Position numbers and translations under genes: made by a program | Part shown: positions 1 to 9,047 of the stretch, one piece after another | How the letters are laid out: each line of letters starts with the position of its first letter | Position numbering within the stretch: the stretch's first letter is position 1 | Source of the DNA: Eubacterium sp. | GTDB lineage: Bacteria > Bacillota > Clostridia > Lachnospirales > Lachnospiraceae | Assembly: GCA_017420535.1 (NCBI GenBank) | Contig: JAFOIV010000078.1 | Span: 26,877-90,876, forward strand | DNA length: 64,000 bases | Reading direction: 5' to 3' | The notes under the pieces: generated by a model | What the model saw: only the letters and a program-made list of their open reading frames with translations | Database searches by the model: none | What the model was told of the DNA's origin: nothing

Positions 1-465
1 TCCATTATGTTTCATAAAAAATTCTAACGTGCTTTCCATATCTGTATACTTATCAAGCTGTTCAATAATAAATTTAGCCTCAATTAAAGACTTCTCCAAT
101 GCCATTTGCATCGTCTCTTCAGTATACTTAAAATCATAAAACTTCCTTTTTTTTATAGAAATACGATAATAGTGATCTTTTAATTCTTCCATAGTTGTAT
201 TACATTTTAAACAATAAGAATTACTATCTGGAGTAACATCAAACCTTATTCTTTTTCTATATATAGAAGCTATTCCACAATTTAATTCAAAGCTCTTATA
301 TCCTGGAGTGTTAGTTCTTACTCCTCTATAAGTTATTATATGAACTATCTCCCCATTCACAAGTCTTGCAAAATAAGGTTGAGGTCCTTTGACCTTTTTA
401 AACCCATAAGGATCAAGCTTTTCTTTATAGAATTTTACAAATTCACTTTTAAAAGACTTTGCCAT
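1..465 (-). CDS. DUF4304-like small protein, 3' end cut by window edge
   Basis: Partial gene of 155 codons, open to the left edge. The ATG at 465-463 follows an AGAAAGGA ribosome site. The N-terminus (MAKSFKSEFVKFYKEKLDPY, then GFKK) and the segment around GEIVHIITYRG resemble DUF4304-type proteins, in which a short helix and a GFKK motif precede a beta-rich core; this is recalled from the family, not searched. There is no signal peptide or membrane segment, so it is probably cytosolic. It starts 18 bp after the stop of the giant RTX-type gene on the same strand with no terminator between, so the two are likely co-transcribed. A small cytosolic gene directly behind a large exported multidomain protein is the usual layout of toxin and immunity genes, but that role is inference here. 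Confidence 0.6.
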   Translation of the reverse strand, partial: MAKSFKSEFVKFYKEKLDPYGFKKVKGPQPYFARLVNGEIVHIITYRGVRTNTPGYKSFELNCGIASIYRKRIRFDVTPDSNSYCLKCNTTMEELKDHYYRISIKKRKFYDFKYTEETMQMALEKSLIEAKFIIEQLDKYTDMESTLEFFMKHNG

Positions 466-483
466 AAATATTCCTTTCTTCGT

Positions 484-3400
484 TTACTCAGCCACTTCTA
501 TGCTTGGACTATTTCCATCATCTGATAATTTTATTATATATTTTTTACCATCATTAAACTGAATAGTATAATTTCTATTCTCTTCTAATACAAAATAGCC
601 TGATATAATTAATGTTTTATTATCGCCATAGCTTATAAAAAGATCATTCCAGTTGTGTCTTTCAAGTATAACTGAATCAGAATAATCTGAGATTATCTTT
701 ATAATGTTATTACCTGAATTATCAGATATTGTGTCACATCCTTCTGATACTATGTAAGTATCAGCTCCGGCACCGCCTTCAAGATAATCATCTCCAGAAC
801 CCCCAGACAAGGTATCATTTCCTCCAGCTGAAAGAATTCGGTCATTACCTTCTCCTCCATACAAAGTATCTTCTGCATCGGTACCATTAATATTATCATC
901 ACCGGCATTTCCAAACAATGTTATTGAATCATTGTCAAAACCAGTCATATATTCTGAATATGATAATCCATTTACCTTTCTCAAAGGACTTGTCTTAGAT
1001 GTTGCATAGAATATAGTACCATTCATAGAAATAGTATAATGTCTGTTGTTCTCATTTACGTAAAATCCTTCTAATACTATTTTATCAACGTTGTCATCAT
1101 ATAATCCATTTTCACCACTGCCATCTAATACAATAGTAAGATCATTCCAATTTGTTCTATATGCCACAATGTCAGAAATATTGTATTCCGTTATCTCAAT
1201 ATGATTTTCTCCAGAATTATCGGAAATAGTATCACTTCCATCACCTGAATGATAAATATAAGTATCATTACCATTTCCGCCTGATAGATAGTCTTTATTC
1301 TTTCCTCCTGACAGGCTGTCATCTCCATCATTTCCTATAATTCTATTGGCTCCATCACCTCCAATAAGTGTATCAGCACTGTTGCTGCCATTAAGCTGAT
1401 CATCTCCAGAACTTGAGACAAGTGTCATTCCATCATCATATATCGAAGGACTATATTCTGTATTTTGTAAGTCACAAACTGTTCTTAGGATGCTTTCTTT
1501 ATCAGTGGCCTTTTGTACCAAACCATCTTCAAAAATAAGCTTAAATTCGCGTGCTTCTTCATTTATACAATAATCCTTTATGATAAGAGAATCTCCTGAG
1601 TTTTCGCCAGTAAGATATATCTTTAAATCATTCCAGTTATCTCTTACAGCCTTTATTTTATCAGATTTGATTCCATCCCCAAAGATTATTGTATTACTTC
1701 CTTCTAAATCATATATCCTGTTATTACATCCATTAAGATTTATATAATAGATGTCATCTCCTGCTCCTCCATCTATAAAATCATCTCCTGCTGATAGAAC
1801 AAGTATATCATCTCCATTTCCAGCATTGATATAGTCATTTCCGGCACCTCCTATGATCATATCATTTCCGTCATCACCAAATAACTGATCATTTCCAGCA
1901 CCGCCATAAATCACATCATCACCTTCGTTACCAATGACTCTATCTGTATCTTCGCCACTGAATATATGATCATTCAGATTGCCACATACTATATAATCAT
2001 AGTTATCCCCGGATGAGATTATCTTTTTATCAGCTGAAGAGAATATGGCATCTGAATTTTCTGAACCTATAACAAAAACTTCAGCATCTTTTACATTACA
2101 TGGAGCTTTACATTCTTCTACAGCATCTGTAGCAGATGAAATATCGTCTGATAATCCGGCATCAGTTTGACTTGATACTTCTTTATTTTCTTCCTGCTCT
2201 TCAAGTCTTTCCCATGAAAGATTTGATGCATTTTCTGACACATAATCTTTAATAGGATACTCCTTACCTTCAATTTCTATAAAGATATTTTCATCTTTAG
2301 ATGCAGCTCCTGCAAGAATACAGATGTCACTATCTGAAAGCTGAATAATATAATCATCACAATTCTTTAGAAGTGAAATATCTGTTATTCCTTTTACATT
2401 TTCCAGTTTTATAACTGTTTTCCCCTCTAGATCATCAATTATATCGATTCCTGATTCTGCTTTAAATATATATGTGTCATCACCTGTTCCACCAAACAGA
2501 AAATCATCACCTTCTCCGCCATCAATGATATCATCTCCATCACCAGCAAAAATATAATCTGAACCTGTTTCACCAAGGATCACATCATTTCCTTCTCCAC
2601 CATAGATAGTGTCATTTGATGCACCAGCCGAGATATTATCATTTCCTTCGTTACCATATATGATATCTTTTCCGTCACTGCCTATAACTATATCATCGCC
2701 AGAATAAGCATTAATAATCGTGTCATCAACTACTGCCCTTAATTTATCCGTTGAATCCGTTCCATAAATATGTCTGAATGGACTCATTTCATCCTTACAG
2801 TGCATAGTTACATCACTGAAAACTAAAGTATAATCTGAAAATATTTCATCTTTTGTAAAAGCTATTAATGTAACAGTACTGTTTGTATCTTTTATATAAA
2901 TTGTTGCGTTACTAGTGCCTGTGCCATTAACAAAAACATCCTTTGATGAAATTCCCTCAAATGTAATCGTATTACTTCCTGCATTATCATAAATACGATC
3001 ATTGTCTGTAGATTTATTTACTATATATTTGTCGTTGCCTTCTGCACCTACAAGATAATCATCTCCTGCATCACCTGATATCGTATCATCACCTGATCCA
3101 CCATAAATAGTATCTTTTCCTGAACCACCATATAAAATATCATCATAAGCTTCTCCAAAGATATAATTATCCATCCCATCTCCAGTGATACGGTCTGTTG
3201 AATCCGTTCCTATATATACGCCGGAATCATTAGTCATTTCAGTAATATCACGTGTCTTTTCAATACTGTGATAACAATCATAAAAATCCTGATAATACTT
3301 TGTACCATTAATTCTATCGTATGATTTAAGATATATTCCAAGATCATAAATAATTCCATTTACATTCTGGCCACTTTTAATTCTTTGATCAATCAGGAAA

Positions 3401-5544
3401 TCAAGGCCGGCAACATTAAGAGTTTTATTTCCATCATCATCACATTTTATAATTAATTTTTTATATACACCAAATGAATCATATTCATTTAAAATATTAT
3501 AGTAATAATCTTCTATCTCAAGATAAATATTTTTTAGAATTCCTGCAGCATTTGAGTTAGGACACGTTCCTCCAACACCAACAAATTCTCTTCCCATAAA
3601 TTGTTCTATTACATGAAGATCTCTGGCGTCTATATTTCCTCCTCTACTACCAACAGCAATATCTTCAGAATCTGTTAAGAAATATAAGACTTTCTTCGTA
3701 TAATATCTCTTTAATACTATGTCATCTGCGCTTATGAAAGAATTTACATACTCTAACAATCTGTCGCTTTCATCTTTCTCAATAGCATCATCTAAACTTA
3801 ATACATTTCCAGAAGTTACTTTATCATTGTTAGTTGTTTCTGCTGAATTAACAGGGAACCAGAATTCTCCAATAGTTGTCTCTGAATCATCCTCAAACTT
3901 TACACTTCCATATTCAGCCATCATGGTGCCTGAATTTTCATCAACGATACTATCTTCAAACTTTTCTAATGATATTTCTTTAATACCATGTTCTGATAAT
4001 TTACCAAGTTCTTCTTTTTCTGAAATACCGTTATGGTTTTCATCTATCCATATTAATAATTCATCAAATTTGGAATCATTAATATCTATAACCTTATCAC
4101 CATTACTATCCAGCTCCTCTAAAGCTTCAAAACCGGATGAAGACGTTCTTCCATTATAAAGAATAACCTTATCTCCAAATAATTCCCCACCATTATCTAT
4201 TTTTCCATTATTATTTCTATCTAATGCAAGAAATCCGTCCTTTTCCCCAATCCAGGCTGTTTTTTCTGCAAACCCGTTTCTATCCAGATCAAAATTAACC
4301 CCTTCTAATAAAGATTTTAATTCAATCCCATCATTACCTAAATCTATAATAAGCGGATCTCTTGGGGGTTGGGCCTTACCCGCTTTTTCATAATCGCTAT
4401 TTTCATCCTGAATGCCTTTAATTAAATCATTTATAGCTTCTTCATCTTCCCCTGAAATTGCTTCAATTAATTCTGCATATTGATCATCAGGTAAAAATAA
4501 TTCAAGAACTGTATCATAATCATCCAGATAGCCATTTATTTCATTTATTTCCTGCTGAGTCAAATCATTTTCAGCAGCAAATACCTTTGAATTAGAGAAA
4601 GCACCTACTCCTATCAGTCCTCCGACTCCAATTGTTAGGCCACGTTTAGCTAACTTCTTGCCCAAATTAATTAAGAAAGCTTGCGACTCCGCACGCATTG
4701 TTGTTATTACATCAGATTCTGATGAACTATATGGTAAACATGCAAGCGTATTAGCAATTATTATAAATGCATCTAATCTTCTTTCATCAACAGTTACAAC
4801 CTGAGTTTGTTTTTTTCTTTCTCTTACTAAAACTTCATCAGCTGCTAAAGCTTTTGCTTTTGCTTTCTCTTTCTTTTTATTTTTATTGCCTATTCTGGTA
4901 AAACGATAAAAAATAATACCACATCCATTAAAACCACTTTTATATGTGACTTGATATGTTACTCCTGAAGGTGTCGTAACTTCCAAATTTCCACTTTTTA
5001 TTCCAGCAGAGTCCCCTAATTTATACCTATTATCTGCTTTCACATATTTTTTAACCTGATTTACTGCGCCTTCTGATAATGGCCAATATCCATTACTTGC
5101 GGGTTTAATGTCCCAAATTAATAAACTATCTACTGTTTCTTTATAGATATCAGCCCTTCCATCTTTACCGTATCTGCCTGCATTGGGAATTTTCAACTCA
5201 TTAGGTGCCACATTATTATTATTTATTCGAATATCTTTTTCAACTTCATAATGAAAAAAGCCTGGCCAACCTATTCCATCTTTATAAGCAATTGCCCAAT
5301 CTTGCGGAGTATTTGGAGCCAGATCTGTAAGTACTACGTTCTCTAACGAGTCACCATCTTTTTTCGCTATATCATTTTCATCTTTGATATAGCCTTCTCG
5401 TTCTAATTCATCCATGAATCCATCTAAACCAGCATCATCCTCCGCAGATACTGTCCTTAAGGAATAGCAAAAAGAATTGCTAAGGATCATAAACATAATA
5501 AGAACGATTGAAATTAACCTGTAAAACAATCTTTTTTTCTTCAT
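484..5544 (-). CDS. Giant secreted RTX-type calcium-binding protein with N-terminal nuclease-like domain
   Basis: 1686 residues. I start at 5544 because GGGAG lies 8 bp upstream and a signal peptide follows at once; a longer frame begins at 5580 without a ribosome site. Residues 1-34 form a Sec signal peptide ending near VSA. Residues about 85-220 contain E100/E102, GRADI (D132), WDIKP (D145, K147) and a QVKKY helix, the order expected of a PD-(D/E)xK restriction-endonuclease fold. A hydrophobic glycine-rich stretch lies near 302-316. Residues about 396-528 hold the DPLIIDLGNDGIE motif and EF-hand-like loops such as DRNNNGKID, typical of RTX proteins. From about 780 to the end are five blocks of GGxGxDxI repeats, most followed by a beta module; the last three carry NWNDL. 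Calcium would fold these outside the cell. RTX proteins usually leave Gram-negative cells by type I secretion, so a Sec signal in a Gram-positive is notable. Substrate and target are unknown. Confidence 0.85.
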   Translation of the reverse strand: MKKKRLFYRLISIVLIMFMILSNSFCYSLRTVSAEDDAGLDGFMDELEREGYIKDENDIAKKDGDSLENVVLTDLAPNTPQDWAIAYKDGIGWPGFFHYEVEKDIRINNNNVAPNELKIPNAGRYGKDGRADIYKETVDSLLIWDIKPASNGYWPLSEGAVNQVKKYVKADNRYKLGDSAGIKSGNLEVTTPSGVTYQVTYKSGFNGCGIIFYRFTRIGNKNKKKEKAKAKALAADEVLVRERKKQTQVVTVDERRLDAFIIIANTLACLPYSSSESDVITTMRAESQAFLINLGKKLAKRGLTIGVGGLIGVGAFSNSKVFAAENDLTQQEINEINGYLDDYDTVLELFLPDDQYAELIEAISGEDEEAINDLIKGIQDENSDYEKAGKAQPPRDPLIIDLGNDGIELKSLLEGVNFDLDRNGFAEKTAWIGEKDGFLALDRNNNGKIDNGGELFGDKVILYNGRTSSSGFEALEELDSNGDKVIDINDSKFDELLIWIDENHNGISEKEELGKLSEHGIKEISLEKFEDSIVDENSGTMMAEYGSVKFEDDSETTIGEFWFPVNSAETTNNDKVTSGNVLSLDDAIEKDESDRLLEYVNSFISADDIVLKRYYTKKVLYFLTDSEDIAVGSRGGNIDARDLHVIEQFMGREFVGVGGTCPNSNAAGILKNIYLEIEDYYYNILNEYDSFGVYKKLIIKCDDDGNKTLNVAGLDFLIDQRIKSGQNVNGIIYDLGIYLKSYDRINGTKYYQDFYDCYHSIEKTRDITEMTNDSGVYIGTDSTDRITGDGMDNYIFGEAYDDILYGGSGKDTIYGGSGDDTISGDAGDDYLVGAEGNDKYIVNKSTDNDRIYDNAGSNTITFEGISSKDVFVNGTGTSNATIYIKDTNSTVTLIAFTKDEIFSDYTLVFSDVTMHCKDEMSPFRHIYGTDSTDKLRAVVDDTIINAYSGDDIVIGSDGKDIIYGNEGNDNISAGASNDTIYGGEGNDVILGETGSDYIFAGDGDDIIDGGEGDDFLFGGTGDDTYIFKAESGIDIIDDLEGKTVIKLENVKGITDISLLKNCDDYIIQLSDSDICILAGAASKDENIFIEIEGKEYPIKDYVSENASNLSWERLEEQEENKEVSSQTDAGLSDDISSATDAVEECKAPCNVKDAEVFVIGSENSDAIFSSADKKIISSGDNYDYIVCGNLNDHIFSGEDTDRVIGNEGDDVIYGGAGNDQLFGDDGNDMIIGGAGNDYINAGNGDDILVLSAGDDFIDGGAGDDIYYINLNGCNNRIYDLEGSNTIIFGDGIKSDKIKAVRDNWNDLKIYLTGENSGDSLIIKDYCINEEAREFKLIFEDGLVQKATDKESILRTVCDLQNTEYSPSIYDDGMTLVSSSGDDQLNGSNSADTLIGGDGANRIIGNDGDDSLSGGKNKDYLSGGNGNDTYIYHSGDGSDTISDNSGENHIEITEYNISDIVAYRTNWNDLTIVLDGSGENGLYDDNVDKIVLEGFYVNENNRHYTISMNGTIFYATSKTSPLRKVNGLSYSEYMTGFDNDSITLFGNAGDDNINGTDAEDTLYGGEGNDRILSAGGNDTLSGGSGDDYLEGGAGADTYIVSEGCDTISDNSGNNIIKIISDYSDSVILERHNWNDLFISYGDNKTLIISGYFVLEENRNYTIQFNDGKKYIIKLSDDGNSPSIEVAE

Positions 5545-5718
5545 TATTGTTCTCCCAACATTATTTATTAAATTTTCCATATACTGAGTAAAACTTTTGA
5601 AAAGAATAATAAAAGAATATTTATAAACCTTACACCTATGATTTGTTTTAAATCATATATCTCCCCTAATTCTCTGTCATACCCATTTCTACATTTCCCC
5701 ATTTATAGAATCCATAAC

Positions 5719-5745
5719 ATTATATATATATATATTTAATGTCAA
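5719..5745 (-). promoter_or_regulatory. Candidate promoter of the RTX gene
   Basis: On the minus strand a perfect TTGACA (5745-5740) is followed after 15 bp by TATAAT (5724-5719) inside an alternating TA tract. The spacer is shorter than the ideal 17 bp; a poorer TAATGT box lies at 17 bp. The implied leader is about 165 nt before the start codon at 5544. The AT tract itself can mimic -10 boxes, so this is moderate evidence. Confidence 0.45.
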
Positions 5746-5804
5746 TATAATTTTATACTAATTAATAATCGTTTTTTATAATTTCATAACAAGTTATTTA
5801 TAAC

Positions 5805-5852
5805 AAAAAAGCAGGACCGTTGGTTCTTCATGAACCATCAGTCCTGCTTTTT
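5805..5852 (-). terminator. Rho-independent terminator of the PTS operon
   Basis: A strong hairpin pairs AAAGCAGGAC with GTCCTGCTTT and TGGTTC with GAACCA around a short TTCAT loop. Read on the minus strand it ends in TTTTTT, 28 bp after the stop of the LacI gene, so it closes the operon that runs from 11084 to 5881. Confidence 0.85.
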
Positions 5853-5880
5853 CAAAAACTATATTTTTTCACAACATTTA

Positions 5881-6855
5881 TTATCTTATTACAAGATTAT
5901 ATCCCAACTTAACCTCTTCAAGAGGAATAGAATTATCATTTATCAATGTAAGCAGCATCTTTGCGCCAAGAGAACCACTGTCTTCATAGGAATAATGTAT
6001 CGTATAGATTCTGTGGCCTGCGATATCTGTTAATGAAGAATCTCCAACTCCAGTGATCAGAACATCTTCAGGCACCTTAATATTATGGGCTAAAAGAGCT
6101 TTCATAGCCCCTACTGCTATTTCATCTGTTGCACAGATAAGAGCATCCATACTACTGTAATTACGATAGATCTCTTCTGCCGCATCAAATCCAGCTTCCA
6201 TGGTAAAACTGTCAGCAGTCTCTATATACATATTTTCCTGTTTTAATCCCGCTTCTTTAAGAGCATCTAAAAAGCCTTCATGTCTATCATATCCCACAGC
6301 CTTATCAGCCTGCATGACACCTATATAGCCAATCTTTCGTCTTCCTTCAGCTATGACCTTCTTTGTCATATCATGGATAGCCCCATAGTCGTTATGATAT
6401 ACGCATGCATATCCTGGAAATTTCTGCCCAACCACTACTACAGGTATCCTCATTTTTTTCATTGCTGATTTATGCTCTTTAGTAAAGACAGTTCCAACAA
6501 GTATAACTCCATCAACCTGAGCATCGTTAAATGCCTTAAGATATTCTACCTCTTTCTTGTAATCATTCTGAGTTACAGCAAGAAGCATATGATATCCCGT
6601 TTCATTGAGAACACTTAATATTCCTTCAACTACACTGCCAATAGAATGAGAAGCCATCTTAGGAGTGATAACTCCTATTATCATGGACTTTTTAGTTCTA
6701 AGCATCTGTGCCTGAACTGATGGTCTATAACCTGTCTCTTTAACTATTTTCTCAATTCTTTCCCTTTTCTCACTTGAAATATAGCCATTATTAAAATAAC
6801 GGGATACGGCCGCATTGGATACTCCTGCAAGCTTAGCTATATCAGAAATATTCAT
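5881..6855 (-). CDS. LacI-family transcriptional regulator
   Basis: 324 residues. The N-terminus (MNISDIAKLAGVSNAAVSRY) is a classic LacI helix-turn-helix, followed by the hinge GYRPS and a periplasmic-binding-protein-like effector domain (GVITP near residue 62, GVGDSS near 270). Ribosome site GGAGG precedes the ATG. It is the last gene of the PTS - HPr - GH13 operon, 52 bp after the GH13 stop, and is followed by a terminator. The family binds palindromic operators with a central CG; such a site (11154-11168) lies at the start of this operon, so autoregulation together with the sugar genes is likely. The effector is probably the transported sugar or its phosphate. CcpA identity is unlikely because of the operon context, but CcpA may bind the same site. 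Confidence 0.9.
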   Translation of the reverse strand: MNISDIAKLAGVSNAAVSRYFNNGYISSEKRERIEKIVKETGYRPSVQAQMLRTKKSMIIGVITPKMASHSIGSVVEGILSVLNETGYHMLLAVTQNDYKKEVEYLKAFNDAQVDGVILVGTVFTKEHKSAMKKMRIPVVVVGQKFPGYACVYHNDYGAIHDMTKKVIAEGRRKIGYIGVMQADKAVGYDRHEGFLDALKEAGLKQENMYIETADSFTMEAGFDAAEEIYRNYSSMDALICATDEIAVGAMKALLAHNIKVPEDVLITGVGDSSLTDIAGHRIYTIHYSYEDSGSLGAKMLLTLINDNSIPLEEVKLGYNLVIR

Positions 6856-6907
6856 CTTTTATCCTCCATAAATATTAAAACTGCGCCCGCCAATAAAAAC
6901 ACTTTTT

Positions 6908-8737
6908 TTACACTTCATCCTTCTTTAAATAATAGAAGCTGTAAGCCGGAATGTCTACACCTTTTGCTAACATTTTCTTACCACTTATAAGATCTGTGTA
7001 CATTCCATCATCTTCATTTATCCAGGCTGTCTGATCATTTTCGCTAAAGTTAAATATACCTATTATCTTCTCTCCATCCAGATATCTGCCGATAGATAGG
7101 ACTTCCTTAGTCCAGGTCTCAATCGTCCAGGTATCTGCCTTAGAATCAAATACCTTCTCTGTTTTTCTTATCTCTTCTAACTGATTTAATGCATTGAAGA
7201 TCCTTCCCTGAACACTGTTGCTTACATCAATTTTCGCAGCAGCCTTCCAGTCCATCTTTCCTCTGTGGATATATCTTGAATCCTCAGCTTTCTTAGGATC
7301 CTTCTTATATGAGTAGTCATTTAACTGTCCTATTTCATCACCGCTATAAATAACAGGAATACCTGACTGCATAAACATATAAGCATGAAGCATTACATCC
7401 AGGCGGATTGCTTTAGTCATCATTTCCTTATCCCCTTCAAAGCCGGCTCTCTCCACACCGCACATTGAAGCTGTAGTTCCACAGAATCTTGCATCCTGTG
7501 TAACAGGATCATCATTATAAAGCTCACCTCTGGAATTGCTGCCTCCAGCATAGCCTCTAAAATAATCATTTAAATATCTCTTATGAGGGATTTCCTGCAT
7601 GCCATCATTTAAAAGGGTAGGATAATCCAGTCCCCAGCCTATATCATCATGACATCTGAGATAATTTAAAAATGTATATTGTTTTGGAAGTGCATTTACG
7701 CTATCCAGCTGTTTCTTAAGAAGTCTTACATCTCTTGTGGCAACTGTATGCCAGGTTGTTGCCATAGTAGTAACATTGTAAAGCATATGGCATTCTGGTT
7801 TATCTACAGTTCCAAAATAAGGAACAACCTTTGATGGTTCCATTACAACTTCTCCAAGTAATAAAACTCCCGGGCAAACAATCTCCCCTATTATCCTCAT
7901 CATTCTTACAAGAGTATGAACATGAGGAAGGTTTCTACAGGATGTATATAATTCCTTCCAGATATAAGGAACTGCATCCAGTCTCATTACGTCTATTCCC
8001 TGATTTGCAAGGAAAAGGAAGTTATACATCATTTCATTGAATACTCTTGGATTCTTATAATTCAGATCCCACTGATATGGATAAAAAGTAGTCATTACAT
8101 AATGCTCTGCTTCTTCACACCATGTGAAATTTCCCGGCGCAGATGTTGGAAATACCTGTGGGACTGTCTCGTCATATTTCTTAGGAATATAATCACTATC
8201 GTAGAAGAAATATCTGCTCATATATTCCCCATCACCTTTACGAGCCTTAACTGCCCACTCATGATCTTCCGATGTATGGTTCATAACAAAATCCATACAA
8301 AGGTTGATATTCTTCTTATGACATACTTTTGAAAGATGACTAAGATCAGACATTTTTCCTAAGTCTGGTCTTACTTTTCTAAAATCCGATACTGCATATC
8401 CTCCGTCAGATCTTCCTTCAGGAGTATCAAGAAATGGCATAAGATGTATGTAATTAACATTACACCTCTCTATATAATCAAGTTTTTCCTCTACACCCTT
8501 GATATTACCGGCAAAATTATCTATATAAAGCATCATGCCCAGCATATCATTTCCTTTATACCACTCAGGATCTGCTTCTCTTTCTTCATCAAGTTTCTTT
8601 AAATAAGCTTCTCTCTTCTTATAAAAAACTTCAATCTCTTCAATAAGCTCAGCAAACATGGAACTATTGTTATAAAGTTCCATGTAAAGCCATTTCAGCT
8701 CGTCAACCCTTTCAACTAATCTGCTTTTAAAATCCAT
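6908..8737 (-). CDS. GH13 amylosucrase-like (GH13_4) glucosidase/transglucosidase
   Basis: 609 residues, close to the length of amylosucrases, with the helical N-terminal extension (about 1-90) typical of that group. The barrel motifs are present: DFVMNHTSEDHEWA (D149, H153), nucleophile D254 in MRLDAVPYIWK, acid/base E296 in LLGEVV, and H363-D364-D365 in RCHDDIGW. The block MATTWHTVATRD is also characteristic. No signal peptide, so cytosolic. Known relatives use sucrose to extend alpha-glucan or hydrolyse sucrose. It sits between the HPr gene and the LacI gene in an operon with a phosphorylating transporter, which suggests that the substrate could be a sugar phosphate; that is inference. GH13_18 sucrose (6-phosphate) phosphorylase is less likely given the HDDIGW and MATTW blocks. 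Confidence 0.85.
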   Translation of the reverse strand: MDFKSRLVERVDELKWLYMELYNNSSMFAELIEEIEVFYKKREAYLKKLDEEREADPEWYKGNDMLGMMLYIDNFAGNIKGVEEKLDYIERCNVNYIHLMPFLDTPEGRSDGGYAVSDFRKVRPDLGKMSDLSHLSKVCHKKNINLCMDFVMNHTSEDHEWAVKARKGDGEYMSRYFFYDSDYIPKKYDETVPQVFPTSAPGNFTWCEEAEHYVMTTFYPYQWDLNYKNPRVFNEMMYNFLFLANQGIDVMRLDAVPYIWKELYTSCRNLPHVHTLVRMMRIIGEIVCPGVLLLGEVVMEPSKVVPYFGTVDKPECHMLYNVTTMATTWHTVATRDVRLLKKQLDSVNALPKQYTFLNYLRCHDDIGWGLDYPTLLNDGMQEIPHKRYLNDYFRGYAGGSNSRGELYNDDPVTQDARFCGTTASMCGVERAGFEGDKEMMTKAIRLDVMLHAYMFMQSGIPVIYSGDEIGQLNDYSYKKDPKKAEDSRYIHRGKMDWKAAAKIDVSNSVQGRIFNALNQLEEIRKTEKVFDSKADTWTIETWTKEVLSIGRYLDGEKIIGIFNFSENDQTAWINEDDGMYTDLISGKKMLAKGVDIPAYSFYYLKKDEV

Positions 8738-8768
8738 ATTTATCTCCCTTATTTAATAGCCAAAGGAT

Positions 8769-9026
8769 TTAGAGGTTCTCCTGAAAGAATTTCTTAATTT
8801 CTGCTACTGCTGTTTCTTCGTCTTCTCCCTCGACACAAACAACAACCTCGCTACCCTTTTTAACTCCGAGTCCTATAAGCCCCATAACTCCAGTTAATTT
8901 TGCTTCTCTCCCGTTAAATTTGATCACTGAAGCGCTCTGAAACTGCTTTGCCACCTTAACAAGTAACCCTGCAGGTCTGGCATGAATTCCAATCTCATCT
9001 GTGATCACATAATTAAAAGTCTGCAT
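8769..9026 (-). CDS. HPr-like phosphocarrier protein without the Ser46 site
   Basis: 85 residues, the normal HPr length. The phosphorylation motif GIHARPAG places His15 and Arg17 exactly as in HPr, so it can carry phosphate from EI to an EIIA. The regulatory region reads KLTGVMGLIGLGVKKG; aligned with KSIMGVMSLG of Bacillus HPr, Ser46 is replaced by Gly46, with a Thr one residue before. Such a protein should support sugar transport but not be phosphorylated by HPr kinase to act with CcpA. A strong AAGGAGG site precedes the ATG. It lies 21 bp after the PTS gene and 31 bp before the GH13 gene, so it is probably the dedicated carrier of this transporter; a housekeeping HPr may exist elsewhere. 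Confidence 0.9.
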   Translation of the reverse strand: MQTFNYVITDEIGIHARPAGLLVKVAKQFQSASVIKFNGREAKLTGVMGLIGLGVKKGSEVVVCVEGEDEETAVAEIKKFFQENL

Positions 9027-9047
9027 TTAATTAATTCCTCCTTATAT

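Noticed and set aside
700-3200. Repeated DNA that could suggest a CRISPR array or minisatellite
   Set aside because: The repeats are in frame, have the 9-residue RTX period and vary at the codon level; there are no unique spacers between identical repeats.
3719-4159. 146-codon plus-strand frame inside the RTX gene
   Set aside because: Antisense shadow of the EF-hand region; serine/leucine-rich composition is the mirror of Asp/Glu/Lys codons, and there is no ribosome site.
5830-6033. 67-codon plus-strand frame
   Set aside because: Starts inside the operon terminator and runs antisense through the LacI gene; no family resemblance.
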